25,795 nt of DNA from a virus. Under the pieces are notes generated by a model. That model was not told the DNA's origin. It did no database searches and saw nothing but the letters and a program-made list of their open reading frames with translations. Positions 14,222 to 22,060 of this stretch are shown piece after piece. The stretch covers positions 1 through 25,795 of the IMG/VR virus record IMGVR_UViG_3300021960_000449; one strand, given 5' to 3'. The position numbers were made by a program, and so were the translations under genes. The stretch's first letter is position 1. Every line of letters starts with the position of its first letter.

Positions 14222-15081
14222 CAATCACTATTAATAATATACTGAGTATTATCACCTGGATAGTCTGCTTCTGTCAATCCTTTATATTCAGGAATGTTAG
14301 ATTCAGTGTCCTTTCTTTCGCCATAGACAACATAACTACAATTGATAGGTCCACCGGCACTATTCTTCACAATTACCTTAGTTCCCCACTGTACATCCTC
14401 TACATAAAGTTCCTGAAAAGAACCAATAGGACTAAGAACAACATCAATACTATCAGGATCAACCAAACCTTTCCAGTATTCAGGAAGATTGATCACATTA
14501 CTACCATTCAACTTACCTCGGACATACACATCTGCCTTTGGAGTTTCAACACAGACATATCTTAATCTATGATCTTTTTTGGTTGGGTGTGGAATATCAA
14601 ATGACTTCTTAGATGATGCGATAGATCTTGTCTCGGTCATGTATGATTTCATGTCACCCACACCCGCCAGTGTTGCCTGACTATTCATCTTTACAGCACC
14701 GTTGGCAATAAAGACACCGTTCATAGTACTTACTCCATTACAAATAATTTTACCATTGGCAACAATACTACCATTAGCAATAATGTTTCCATTAACAACG
14801 GTGTTAAGAACTTGTAGAAACAAACTGGGAAGTTTCTGTCCTGCTTGTTTTTCAAGAACAACAATTTGTGGTGCTGAAGCATAAAGGTGAAAATAGCTGT
14901 AGTCACTAATATCTCTAAAAAAGACGAGACCAACATCTGTCAAAGGAAAAGATGTGTCCGTTGGAATATCAGTATGCCACATTCCTTCTTTTTCAGAAAG
15001 ATCATAACTATATGCAGCCTCATCATTCTGGAGAGGTCCAGTAAATGTTGCATAATTTCTTAACTGAAATGGTCCTGGCAT
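14221..15081 (-). CDS. Baseplate/fibre protein with NG repeats and shared C-terminal domain, 286 aa
   Basis: The start ATG 15081 has GGAGG eight nt upstream and overlaps the previous stop as TGATG. Residues about 97-130 contain regularly spaced Asn-Gly pairs (NGNIIANGSIVANGKIICNG), which suggests a short beta-solenoid. Residues about 158-258 form a domain also present in the upstream 232-aa protein: SFDIPHPTKKDHRLRYVCVE, then VYVRGKL, LPEYWKGLVD, SPIGSFQELYV and a final YGERKD. Similar domains occur in phage tail fibres and in proteins downstream of gp5-type hub genes. The arrangement after the gp5 and needle genes suggests a peripheral baseplate or tip-associated part. The exact role is unknown. 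Confidence 0.8.
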   Translation of the reverse strand: MPGPFQLRNYATFTGPLQNDEAAYSYDLSEKEGMWHTDIPTDTSFPLTDVGLVFFRDISDYSYFHLYASAPQIVVLEKQAGQKLPSLFLQVLNTVVNGNIIANGSIVANGKIICNGVSTMNGVFIANGAVKMNSQATLAGVGDMKSYMTETRSIASSKKSFDIPHPTKKDHRLRYVCVETPKADVYVRGKLNGSNVINLPEYWKGLVDPDSIDVVLSPIGSFQELYVEDVQWGTKVIVKNSAGGPINCSYVVYGERKDTESNIPEYKGLTEADYPGDNTQYIINSD

Positions 15082-15779
15082 CAACCTACCTCCGTCACTA
15101 ATTTAGGAATATCTTTTCTTTCTGCAAATACATGGTAATAACAGTTGATAGGAAGACCTGGTTTTGTTCCTACGACAATTTGATTGTCTTGTGTTCTCTT
15201 TACAATCAACTCTTGATGAGTTCCAATTGGAGTCAAGGAAACTGTGATAGTCCTTTCATCTACAAGGTTCCTCCAAACCTCAGGAAGGATAATAGTATCT
15301 TTGTTCTTAAGTTGACCTCTTACATATACAGAATGTTCGGGTCCTTCCATACACGCATAAACAAGTTGTTTGTTAGGGTCGTCTGGATGAGGGATCATAA
15401 AGTTCTTTGATCTTGCAAGAAGAACTTCAGTGTAGATAATCTTTGACTTGATTGTCTTTACAGTCAGAAGAGTGTCAACTTTCAAGAAACTTTTGATTCT
15501 TGCATATGTTTTAACCATCAACGCATAAAACGGGATGGGTTTCATCTCAATATTCTTGTTCTGACCAATCATTACATTGGCAATACCATTAGTTGGTCCT
15601 ACTGGAGCTCCATCAGTAGCAGCTGTTTCAGGGTCAAACTGACCAGTAGGATCACCAACAATCTCCGGGCCCTCTACATAAGCAGAACCACGAACCTCAA
15701 GAGATCCACGACCAAGAAGTTCAGGTTTTCCTAAACCACAAAATAATCTTTTTCCTACTGCAATGTCAGGTACTCTCAT
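15081..15779 (-). CDS. Baseplate/fibre protein, paralogue of its downstream neighbour, 232 aa
   Basis: The start overlaps the needle gene stop as TAATG. The N-terminal 80 residues are Gly- and Pro-containing (GRGSLEVRGSAYVEGPEIVG), with a beta-repeat look. Residues about 124-223 carry the same domain as the 286-aa protein: SKNFMIPHPDDPNKQLVYAC, VYVRGQL, LPEVWRNLVD, TPIGTHQELIV and FAERKD. The two genes are therefore a tandem duplicate with different N-terminal attachments. A baseplate or fibre role is inferred from the position directly after the gp5-like and needle genes. No enzymatic motif seen. Confidence 0.8.
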   Translation of the reverse strand: MRVPDIAVGKRLFCGLGKPELLGRGSLEVRGSAYVEGPEIVGDPTGQFDPETAATDGAPVGPTNGIANVMIGQNKNIEMKPIPFYALMVKTYARIKSFLKVDTLLTVKTIKSKIIYTEVLLARSKNFMIPHPDDPNKQLVYACMEGPEHSVYVRGQLKNKDTIILPEVWRNLVDERTITVSLTPIGTHQELIVKRTQDNQIVVGTKPGLPINCYYHVFAERKDIPKLVTEVG

Positions 15780-16366
15780 TATACTATTGCTTTGTTTTTT
15801 TGTTCATTAGTTGATGGTGTTCCTTTAGATCCATTGACTTCTGTAGCACCATCTGCACAGTCAACCATTCCACCGTATATATTTAACACGGCTTTACCAA
15901 CACACTCTACAGACTTTTCAGAGAAAATTTTTGTAGATATCTTTGAGTTGAGATCAATGGTTTGCGCCTTACCAATGATCTTCTCATTGGCATACATCAA
16001 AATACTACCACCCTTGTTATCTGAACCAGTAGTTTGAATCAGAACGTTTCTTCCTCTAATCTCAACATTGCCGTTAAGTGCGTTGAGAACCAGGTTTCCA
16101 CTTACCGCATCAATAAAGACAGCAGGTTCATCTTTTGTAGTACAATTATCTCCTGCCTTTACCTGAAATGCACCAGGTGATCTACAGATTGTACCATGTT
16201 TTCTATGACTTTCACCCTTTTGCTCTAAAGTGATATAATGTTTTTCATTCTTACCACTTCTTAAGAGTACCGCAGATTGATTATTATCTGGCCAAATGTG
16301 ACCAAATTTTATCTCGCCATGCATGTTACCATATCTTATAACATGGTAATCTTTAGTTTGGGACAT
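15779..16366 (-). CDS. Beta-helix needle-like protein (gp5 C-terminal-type), 195 aa
   Basis: The gene starts inside the last 14 nt of the gp5-like gene. After an N-terminal beta region (KDYHVIRYGNMHGEIKFGHI) comes a run of short alternating strands: AVFIDAVSGNLVLNALNGNV, then EIRGRNVLIQTTG and, later, KIIGKAQTIDLNS and AVLNIYGGMVD. This rhythm fits the triple-stranded beta-helix of the T4 gp5 C-terminal needle and of VgrG spikes. In T4 the needle is the C-terminal part of gp5 itself; here it would be a separate polypeptide. The tail (EVNGSKGTPSTNEQKNK) is polar and likely flexible. The needle role is inferred from fold rhythm and from adjacency to the hub gene. Confidence 0.7.
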   Translation of the reverse strand: MSQTKDYHVIRYGNMHGEIKFGHIWPDNNQSAVLLRSGKNEKHYITLEQKGESHRKHGTICRSPGAFQVKAGDNCTTKDEPAVFIDAVSGNLVLNALNGNVEIRGRNVLIQTTGSDNKGGSILMYANEKIIGKAQTIDLNSKISTKIFSEKSVECVGKAVLNIYGGMVDCADGATEVNGSKGTPSTNEQKNKAIV

Positions 16367-18776
16367 TAAACTTACCTACACAATCTATAACAGAAATAAC
16401 CTTATCTTGGAAGTCTGGTTCTCTCTCCAAATCATTCTCTCCTATTCTATCTATACAGAACTTCGGAATCAGTTCTGCATTGAAGCCTGACTGAGATTTC
16501 ATGGTAATCTTTGGCATCTCAGTAAATCCTTCACCACCTTCAGTAACTTTGATGGATACAATTTTACCAAAGTCTCCAAGTTTGGGTACAGCCTTGGCAC
16601 CAAAATTAGGTTCAATAACAAGTTCATCACCTTCACTGTAATTGATACCTGGATTGTCAATAATTACCTCGCAAAGATAGAGGATAACTGGATAAGAACC
16701 AGTATCCAGTGATGGATAATTTCCAGGAGATGTCAATATAGTAAGTGGTGGAGTGGTAAGAACTGATTCTTGTGTAATGATCGTTGGTATTCCACCAGGA
16801 ATAATCTGACCAGCATCCGTTTCAATCTCTGTTCCCGGTGGAATAGTAACCTCATCACCAGGACTTACATTAACAGGGTTCTCTGGAGGAATAGGAACTC
16901 TAATAGTTCCATCTCCATTAGTGATATTAGTATCTTCTGGATTTGCCCATACTCTACCATCACCACCAGTAGAACCATTTGGTGTAGGAAGATAATCTTT
17001 ACCAGGTTGAACGACTATAATATCAACTATACCAACAGTAGGATTGCCGTTAGGATCCCTAACGTCAACATCAGGTGTTGTTCCATCTCCTGAAGTAATT
17101 GGGGTTCCATCAGGAAGTGTCCCTCCAAATACAGGAGTTACAATACCACCTTGACCTATACCACAATCATCAACAACCTTTGTATAAGTATTTCCTGCAA
17201 TATAATCGTAACCCGCATTAACAACATCACCACCAAGAATCTCACCACCACCACTTACGATAAGATTGATAGCAGCACCTGTACCTGAACCAAAAGTATC
17301 AAGAGTAGGTGGTCCACAAGTTCTTGGTCCAGTGTAACAAGAACCCGCATCAAATAAATTATTAAAATCTAAGTTGAAATTAAAATTATCAATGTCTATT
17401 GCACTGGTAATTGATCCTGCAGTATTTGTAATATTTTCAATCAATGAATCAAAATTGTCAATTATTCCAGAATTACTACCATCCCATATACTCCAGTTTT
17501 CTACAGTAGAACACTCCGGTTTTTCTTCACAACTCAAGAACGAAATGACATCCAAAATAATTTGAAGACCTCCTCCAGCAATACCAAGAACACTATCAAC
17601 AATACCACCAACACCATTGATAATAGATTGAATTGCACCGAAGGCTTGACTTACTGCACCATCAATCAAACCAGCAAGTTGACCAAGTAACCCACCTAAA
17701 AAGTTATTAACAAGACACTCTGCAGTATTAACAACTCTATCAACTGCTCCCTTGAGGAATCCAAGAACCATGTCAAACAATTTATCAATAATTTTTTTGA
17801 ACAGACATGCTATAATATCACTGGCAGTTTCCATCCCCTCTTTCATCGCAGGTTGTTCATTGGGCATCAGGAGATTATATAATTTCTTTGCAGCATTATT
17901 GATTCTTGCAATAACAAACTTTTCAATTTCAGTGAACAACCACTTAACTGCACCAGCAATTATTTTTGTACCTTCTACAATTTTTTTCTCAATCCATTCT
18001 TGAGCTTTTGCAATATCTTTGTTTAAATTAAACCTAAAATCATATGCGCTTTTCTTTGCCTTTTCAATTTGTTGAATAGTATTCTTTATTTGAAGTTGCA
18101 TTGAAGTCAAAGGAGACTTACAATCTGGTGGTGGAGGAAGTTGTGTTTTTTCTTTAGCATCTCTCCAGATTTCACCAGAACTAAGATCAAATGCAGTGGA
18201 GTCTCCTGTTACAGATTCAGTCCAGAACTCAGCAACATTAAATGGTACATTATATTCATAAGAATCAGCAAATGTATTACCACCAGACTTTTCTCTAATT
18301 AAGAAAGGTGAAATATTTCGCTCAAAAAATCCAGTTGTGGGGAAGAATGATGGTGAATTGGCACTAACTTGGTTGAAATCATTATACCCAAAGGTTCCCA
18401 TGATGACAGGTTGTTGTCCATCCTTACCATCAAAGTAAAAACCAAATACGAATGATCCTTGTGTTAAATTTGCAGAAGCAGAACATCCACCTCCTCCTCC
18501 ACCAGCAGTCACAGGATACAACACAACTGCCCAAGGTAAATCCTCATCAGCAATATCAGGATCTTCTGATGCAGATTGACTCTCCCATCCATCTAGATGA
18601 GAGCCCATAATACGAACTTTATATCTCTCACCAAATCCTTTTGATTCCGTATTATCATTTGACGGAAAACCAGAAATGTTGTCTCTCCAAACCTCCTCTT
18701 TAGGAATCTGACCGACCCACCAATAGAATCCGTCTCTTCCTATAAATTCTTTATTTTGTAGAACTTGATCTAACAT
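16353..18776 (-). CDS. gp5: gp5-like baseplate hub protein with OB-fold, no lysozyme domain, 807 aa
   Basis: Residues about 15-135 match the gp5/VgrG OB-fold: FYWWVGQIP, ERYKVRIMGSHLDG, LPWAVVLYPVTAGGGGGG and SFVFGFYFDGKDGQQPVIMG followed by TFGYN. In T4, gp5 forms the central hub and its OB-fold sits on gp27. Here the OB-fold is followed not by a T4-type lysozyme but by a long helical and hydrophobic Gly-containing region (about residues 230-430, for example GLLGQLAGLIDGAVSQAFGA). A beta-rich C-terminus follows with repeated GY...GD...G-x-I modules (NPGINYSEGDELVI, KVTEGGEGFTEMPKITM). It directly follows the gp27-like gene, with stop and start adjacent (TAAATG), and overlaps the needle gene. 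The hub assignment is firm for the OB domain; the role of the other regions is unknown. Confidence 0.85.
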   Translation of the reverse strand: MLDQVLQNKEFIGRDGFYWWVGQIPKEEVWRDNISGFPSNDNTESKGFGERYKVRIMGSHLDGWESQSASEDPDIADEDLPWAVVLYPVTAGGGGGGCSASANLTQGSFVFGFYFDGKDGQQPVIMGTFGYNDFNQVSANSPSFFPTTGFFERNISPFLIREKSGGNTFADSYEYNVPFNVAEFWTESVTGDSTAFDLSSGEIWRDAKEKTQLPPPPDCKSPLTSMQLQIKNTIQQIEKAKKSAYDFRFNLNKDIAKAQEWIEKKIVEGTKIIAGAVKWLFTEIEKFVIARINNAAKKLYNLLMPNEQPAMKEGMETASDIIACLFKKIIDKLFDMVLGFLKGAVDRVVNTAECLVNNFLGGLLGQLAGLIDGAVSQAFGAIQSIINGVGGIVDSVLGIAGGGLQIILDVISFLSCEEKPECSTVENWSIWDGSNSGIIDNFDSLIENITNTAGSITSAIDIDNFNFNLDFNNLFDAGSCYTGPRTCGPPTLDTFGSGTGAAINLIVSGGGEILGGDVVNAGYDYIAGNTYTKVVDDCGIGQGGIVTPVFGGTLPDGTPITSGDGTTPDVDVRDPNGNPTVGIVDIIVVQPGKDYLPTPNGSTGGDGRVWANPEDTNITNGDGTIRVPIPPENPVNVSPGDEVTIPPGTEIETDAGQIIPGGIPTIITQESVLTTPPLTILTSPGNYPSLDTGSYPVILYLCEVIIDNPGINYSEGDELVIEPNFGAKAVPKLGDFGKIVSIKVTEGGEGFTEMPKITMKSQSGFNAELIPKFCIDRIGENDLEREPDFQDKVISVIDCVGKFNVPN

Positions 18777-20177
18777 TTATTCAATGTCTCCGAAACTATC
18801 TCTAATGATATCAATGCTTGACAGTGTTTGTTCTGAATTTATTTTGTGACAGACATTTGCAACAATATATCTTCCAGAAAGAGTTTGACTACCACTAGAA
18901 ACTTCAGTATTCAAATTTACAAATGTACAGTTTACAACGTCCCCAGCCCTAATACTAAAATCTCCGGGTATGATTATATTTATTTTAGTTCTGAATAGTT
19001 CGTTATATCTCATAATAGATTGAACCATTACCTCTGGAGACCTGGTGGTAGGCGATGGATCCTTTCTATCATCTATTAATTTACTATCTTTACTATCTTT
19101 ACTATCTTTACTATCATTAGGCAAAGTTCCAATATCAAGATAACTAAACATCAATCTTGAAGGTTTTTCTATAATTTCTTTTTGTGGATTATTTGTTTTC
19201 TCATTCAATAATTTTACTTTACCTTTTTTATTTTCCTCAAAACTAAAGTCCACTACTCTATAATTGAGTGAATATAAGTCAAAGAAAATCGTCTTACTAT
19301 TATACACACCTAATGATAAATCTTTTCCAATATCTGCCTGTTGTTGAGTAGTATAATCTAAAATGTTAATTTTCTTTCCACCAATACTACCCTTTGGTTC
19401 CTTACCTGTATTATTGTAAATAAAATCACGACCTGGTTTTACCAATTGTTTAGAAAGAGTGTCAACCGACTTGAAGTAATACTTATCTCTAGTTTGGAAG
19501 AAGAAAAACCCTGCAGTAGCACCCTGAAGAGTTCCTTTCGTTGGATCATCTGATGCAGTTTGTGAAGTTGCAGACTTAGATGCTAACCAGGTACAGGTGT
19601 AAAGTGGTTTCTTTGTATTACCAATAAAGTTATAATCATAACTACTCTGTTCAATATCAAAGACATCTGCTCCTAAACCTAAAATATTTTGAAGAATATC
19701 CTTAACATGGTTTCCTGGATTACCATTATATCTCTTAGTAACTCTTGTTTCTTCATTAGTCCAGTACTCTTTAGTAACTAAATCCAAAACAAACATCTTC
19801 TTTGTACCTTGAGTAGCAACATTTCTGATACTCTTGATGTACATTACGTCCGAATCACAGACTGCAGAGGTAAGTGTTCCTTCACTTTCAGAAGTTACAT
19901 CGTTATTATCAATAACTTCAAACTCAATTTCTTCACCACCAACCAATTCAAGATCATCAATAATACCACTGGTATTCAGTCTAGTATTACCTTCTTTTTC
20001 AAATCCAGTATCTATAAAGGCAACCGTAGCCGTCACAGTATTGGCTAGAATACTTTCATAATAATAAAATTCTGCAATAGAACCACTAAGATCGGTGGAC
20101 TTACCATTAGATCCTTTGATCTTAAAGAATTTTATATCTCCAGGTCTAATGGATTGTTTATATGGAGTATTTGCCAT
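18777..20177 (-). CDS. Baseplate hub protein, gp27-like, 466 aa
   Basis: A 466-aa protein directly before the gp5-like gene, the place expected for the partner that forms the hub ring under the OB-fold. The N-terminus (YKQSIRPGDIKFFKIKGSNG, then FYYYESILANTVTATVAFID) is beta-rich. A central section (KRYNGNPGNHVKDILQNILG) resembles the linker helix of gp27/VgrG-type hubs. The C-terminal section (IIIPGDFSIRAGDVVNCTFV, then SGRYIVANVCHKI) matches the barrel strands with an IPG-D...AGDVV pattern typical of hub proteins. T4 gp27 is 391 aa, so this version is somewhat longer. A DSK tandem repeat lies near residue 355. The hub role is a strong inference; the exact name gp27 is less certain. Confidence 0.75.
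   Translation of the reverse strand: MANTPYKQSIRPGDIKFFKIKGSNGKSTDLSGSIAEFYYYESILANTVTATVAFIDTGFEKEGNTRLNTSGIIDDLELVGGEEIEFEVIDNNDVTSESEGTLTSAVCDSDVMYIKSIRNVATQGTKKMFVLDLVTKEYWTNEETRVTKRYNGNPGNHVKDILQNILGLGADVFDIEQSSYDYNFIGNTKKPLYTCTWLASKSATSQTASDDPTKGTLQGATAGFFFFQTRDKYYFKSVDTLSKQLVKPGRDFIYNNTGKEPKGSIGGKKINILDYTTQQQADIGKDLSLGVYNSKTIFFDLYSLNYRVVDFSFEENKKGKVKLLNEKTNNPQKEIIEKPSRLMFSYLDIGTLPNDSKDSKDSKDSKLIDDRKDPSPTTRSPEVMVQSIMRYNELFRTKINIIIPGDFSIRAGDVVNCTFVNLNTEVSSGSQTLSGRYIVANVCHKINSEQTLSSIDIIRDSFGDIE
19080..19115. repeat. 9-bp tandem repeat, 4 copies (DSK repeat)
   Basis: Four perfect copies of TTTACTATC (plus strand), encoding four Asp-Ser-Lys units in the gp27-like protein. The repeat is in frame, so copy-number changes would preserve the reading frame while altering the length of a polar, likely exposed loop. 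Confidence 0.95.
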
Positions 20178-22057
20178 TATGCATTAGAAAAGGGTTGTCC
20201 TAGGATTATACTATCTATATCTATATCATAACCACCAGAACTACGAGAAACACCAGAAGAAGCACCAGGGCCACCACCAGGAAGTGGTATATGAACTGGT
20301 ACTGCTACTTCTAACAGTGCAACCTGTAGTCCTGTTTCTTCATAAGATGCAGTAGAACTAACTTCCTGTGCCTTGTCAGGTGGTTTTTTTGGTGTCATTT
20401 TGATGGGATGTTTCTTGGTCCAAGCACCTGGTTCTACTTCGGCACCTTCTGCACCAATTTCCCAGTGGAGATGATAAGAACCAGGAGTTCCAGTATCACC
20501 GGTTTTGGCTAACATGGTTCCAGCACTGAACTTTTCTCCAACCTTAAGAGGTCCTGGAGCCATTAGATGAGCAAACATATGTTTCTCACCATACACATCA
20601 TCCTGCCATTCTACAATATTCCCGTAACCAGAAGCAGGACTATTTCTAGTTATCCTTCCTGGTAGATACGCATATACTGGAGTTCCCTTAGTAGTGGGAA
20701 TATCATATCCTTTATGATTACTCTGAGTACTTGCCCTATATCCTTTACCAGATATAATTGACAATCCTTGTTCATCAATATCACTTTGTGCAAGTGGACT
20801 ATAAGCTGTACTCAAAGAAGCTTTTTCTTGACCATCATATGCAACAGAACCACTATGACCAGATAGACTCCCCAACTTGGTATCACCTCCCATTACTGGT
20901 GTTTGTGGTTTTGAAAAACCACGTAGATTTGTATCAGTTCCTTTTAAAATATCAAAATATTTTGATTCTATTTCTGCTCTTTTTTGTTCATCTTCGACTC
21001 CTTTCAATTCATTATCTCTTTGAGTTTTTATTTTTTCTATTTCCGCTCTTCTATTTTCATAGGCAGTATATGCATCTTTTTGTTCCTGTGTTCCACTCTT
21101 CATTACATCAAGATATTGTCGTCCACCAGATGAGGTACCTCCGGGACCTACAGCAGGTTTATAATCTGGATTTTTTATTCTCCCTTTTCGAGTTCCATCT
21201 TTTTCTATAAAAGTATCAACTCCTGTAGATCGAAGTTTTTCTTCAATAATTCTATGTTCTTCAAGAAAAGCTTCTCCTCCGGCCAAATTGGTTATTGTTT
21301 CCATCCCAACATGTTTTAGGTACAGTGCTAGTCCTCCTGCAGCTAAAACAGGTAATAAAATACCACCGAGAGCTAATATAATTGGACTAACGATTGAGAG
21401 AATAGTCCCTACCATACTAATAACAGGTAAAAATGAAGCTACAAATGCAATACCCAATATCCCAAGAGTTCCCAAAATAATTTTGTCAAGGTGTTCCGTC
21501 AAGAATCCAAAAATAGATTCTTGTTTCTCTGGATCAAGGAATTTCAACAACTCCATGATACCCAACGACAAGATAAGTCTGCCACCTATCTTGAAAATAT
21601 CCATAAAAAGGGAAGGCATCGTAAGTTTCATTGGTTTTGAAACTTTTGCTACAGTTTTCTTGGATTCTGTTTTTTCTTCATTTCTTTGACGTTTTGAGTT
21701 CTGTTTTATATTCTCTTTAGTTCTATTACCTTTCTTTACATCACCCAAATCTTTCTTGGTTATCTTCTGTAAGTTAGCGGTAGAGCCAACTAGAGACGTG
21801 AGAAGTGCATCAAATTTACTGACACTAAACTGTTCATTAACGTTTGAGTAAGGAAGAAACTTAGTCGTCTCAACTTTTTTTCTATAGGGTGCAAGTTTTC
21901 TAGGTTCAACCTTAGAGAATTGTGCTCTACTTTTTGCCGGAGAAGTAGTTGAGTTGGAAAGAAGTTTTTGTGCTGATACCTTATCATCTTTTTTTGCACT
22001 CTTACCCTTCTTTACCAATGCACTTGTAATCCCCTTTGCCAGTATTGGAAGTGCCAT
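20177..22057 (-). CDS. Virion protein with membrane segments and M23 endopeptidase domain, 626 aa
   Basis: The start has GGGGAGGG upstream, three nt after the 802-aa gene stop. Residues 1-145 are very basic and Ser/Lys-rich. Residues about 192-248 are strongly hydrophobic (IILGTLGILGIAFVASFL and SPIILALGGILLPVLAAGG), enough for two or three membrane passes. Residues about 330-370 look coiled-coil (RRAEIEKIKTQRDNELKG). The C-terminal region, about 435-545, is an M23/LytM metallopeptidase with the full motif set: His448-x3-Asp452 (HKGYD), His497 in MFAHL, and His529-Leu-His531. M23 enzymes cut the peptide cross-links of peptidoglycan using zinc. As part of the tail it would help penetrate the cyanobacterial cell wall. 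The membrane segments suggest it may be ejected and insert in the inner membrane. It shares an IMELLKFL segment with its upstream neighbour. Confidence 0.85.
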   Translation of the reverse strand: MALPILAKGITSALVKKGKSAKKDDKVSAQKLLSNSTTSPAKSRAQFSKVEPRKLAPYRKKVETTKFLPYSNVNEQFSVSKFDALLTSLVGSTANLQKITKKDLGDVKKGNRTKENIKQNSKRQRNEEKTESKKTVAKVSKPMKLTMPSLFMDIFKIGGRLILSLGIMELLKFLDPEKQESIFGFLTEHLDKIILGTLGILGIAFVASFLPVISMVGTILSIVSPIILALGGILLPVLAAGGLALYLKHVGMETITNLAGGEAFLEEHRIIEEKLRSTGVDTFIEKDGTRKGRIKNPDYKPAVGPGGTSSGGRQYLDVMKSGTQEQKDAYTAYENRRAEIEKIKTQRDNELKGVEDEQKRAEIESKYFDILKGTDTNLRGFSKPQTPVMGGDTKLGSLSGHSGSVAYDGQEKASLSTAYSPLAQSDIDEQGLSIISGKGYRASTQSNHKGYDIPTTKGTPVYAYLPGRITRNSPASGYGNIVEWQDDVYGEKHMFAHLMAPGPLKVGEKFSAGTMLAKTGDTGTPGSYHLHWEIGAEGAEVEPGAWTKKHPIKMTPKKPPDKAQEVSSTASYEETGLQVALLEVAVPVHIPLPGGGPGASSGVSRSSGGYDIDIDSIILGQPFSNA

Positions 22058-22060
22058 ATA

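Noticed and set aside
20758-21210. 150-codon plus-strand open frame rich in His, Leu and Phe
   Set aside because: Antisense to the coiled-coil part of the 626-aa gene; the composition mirrors Lys/Glu-rich codons read backwards.
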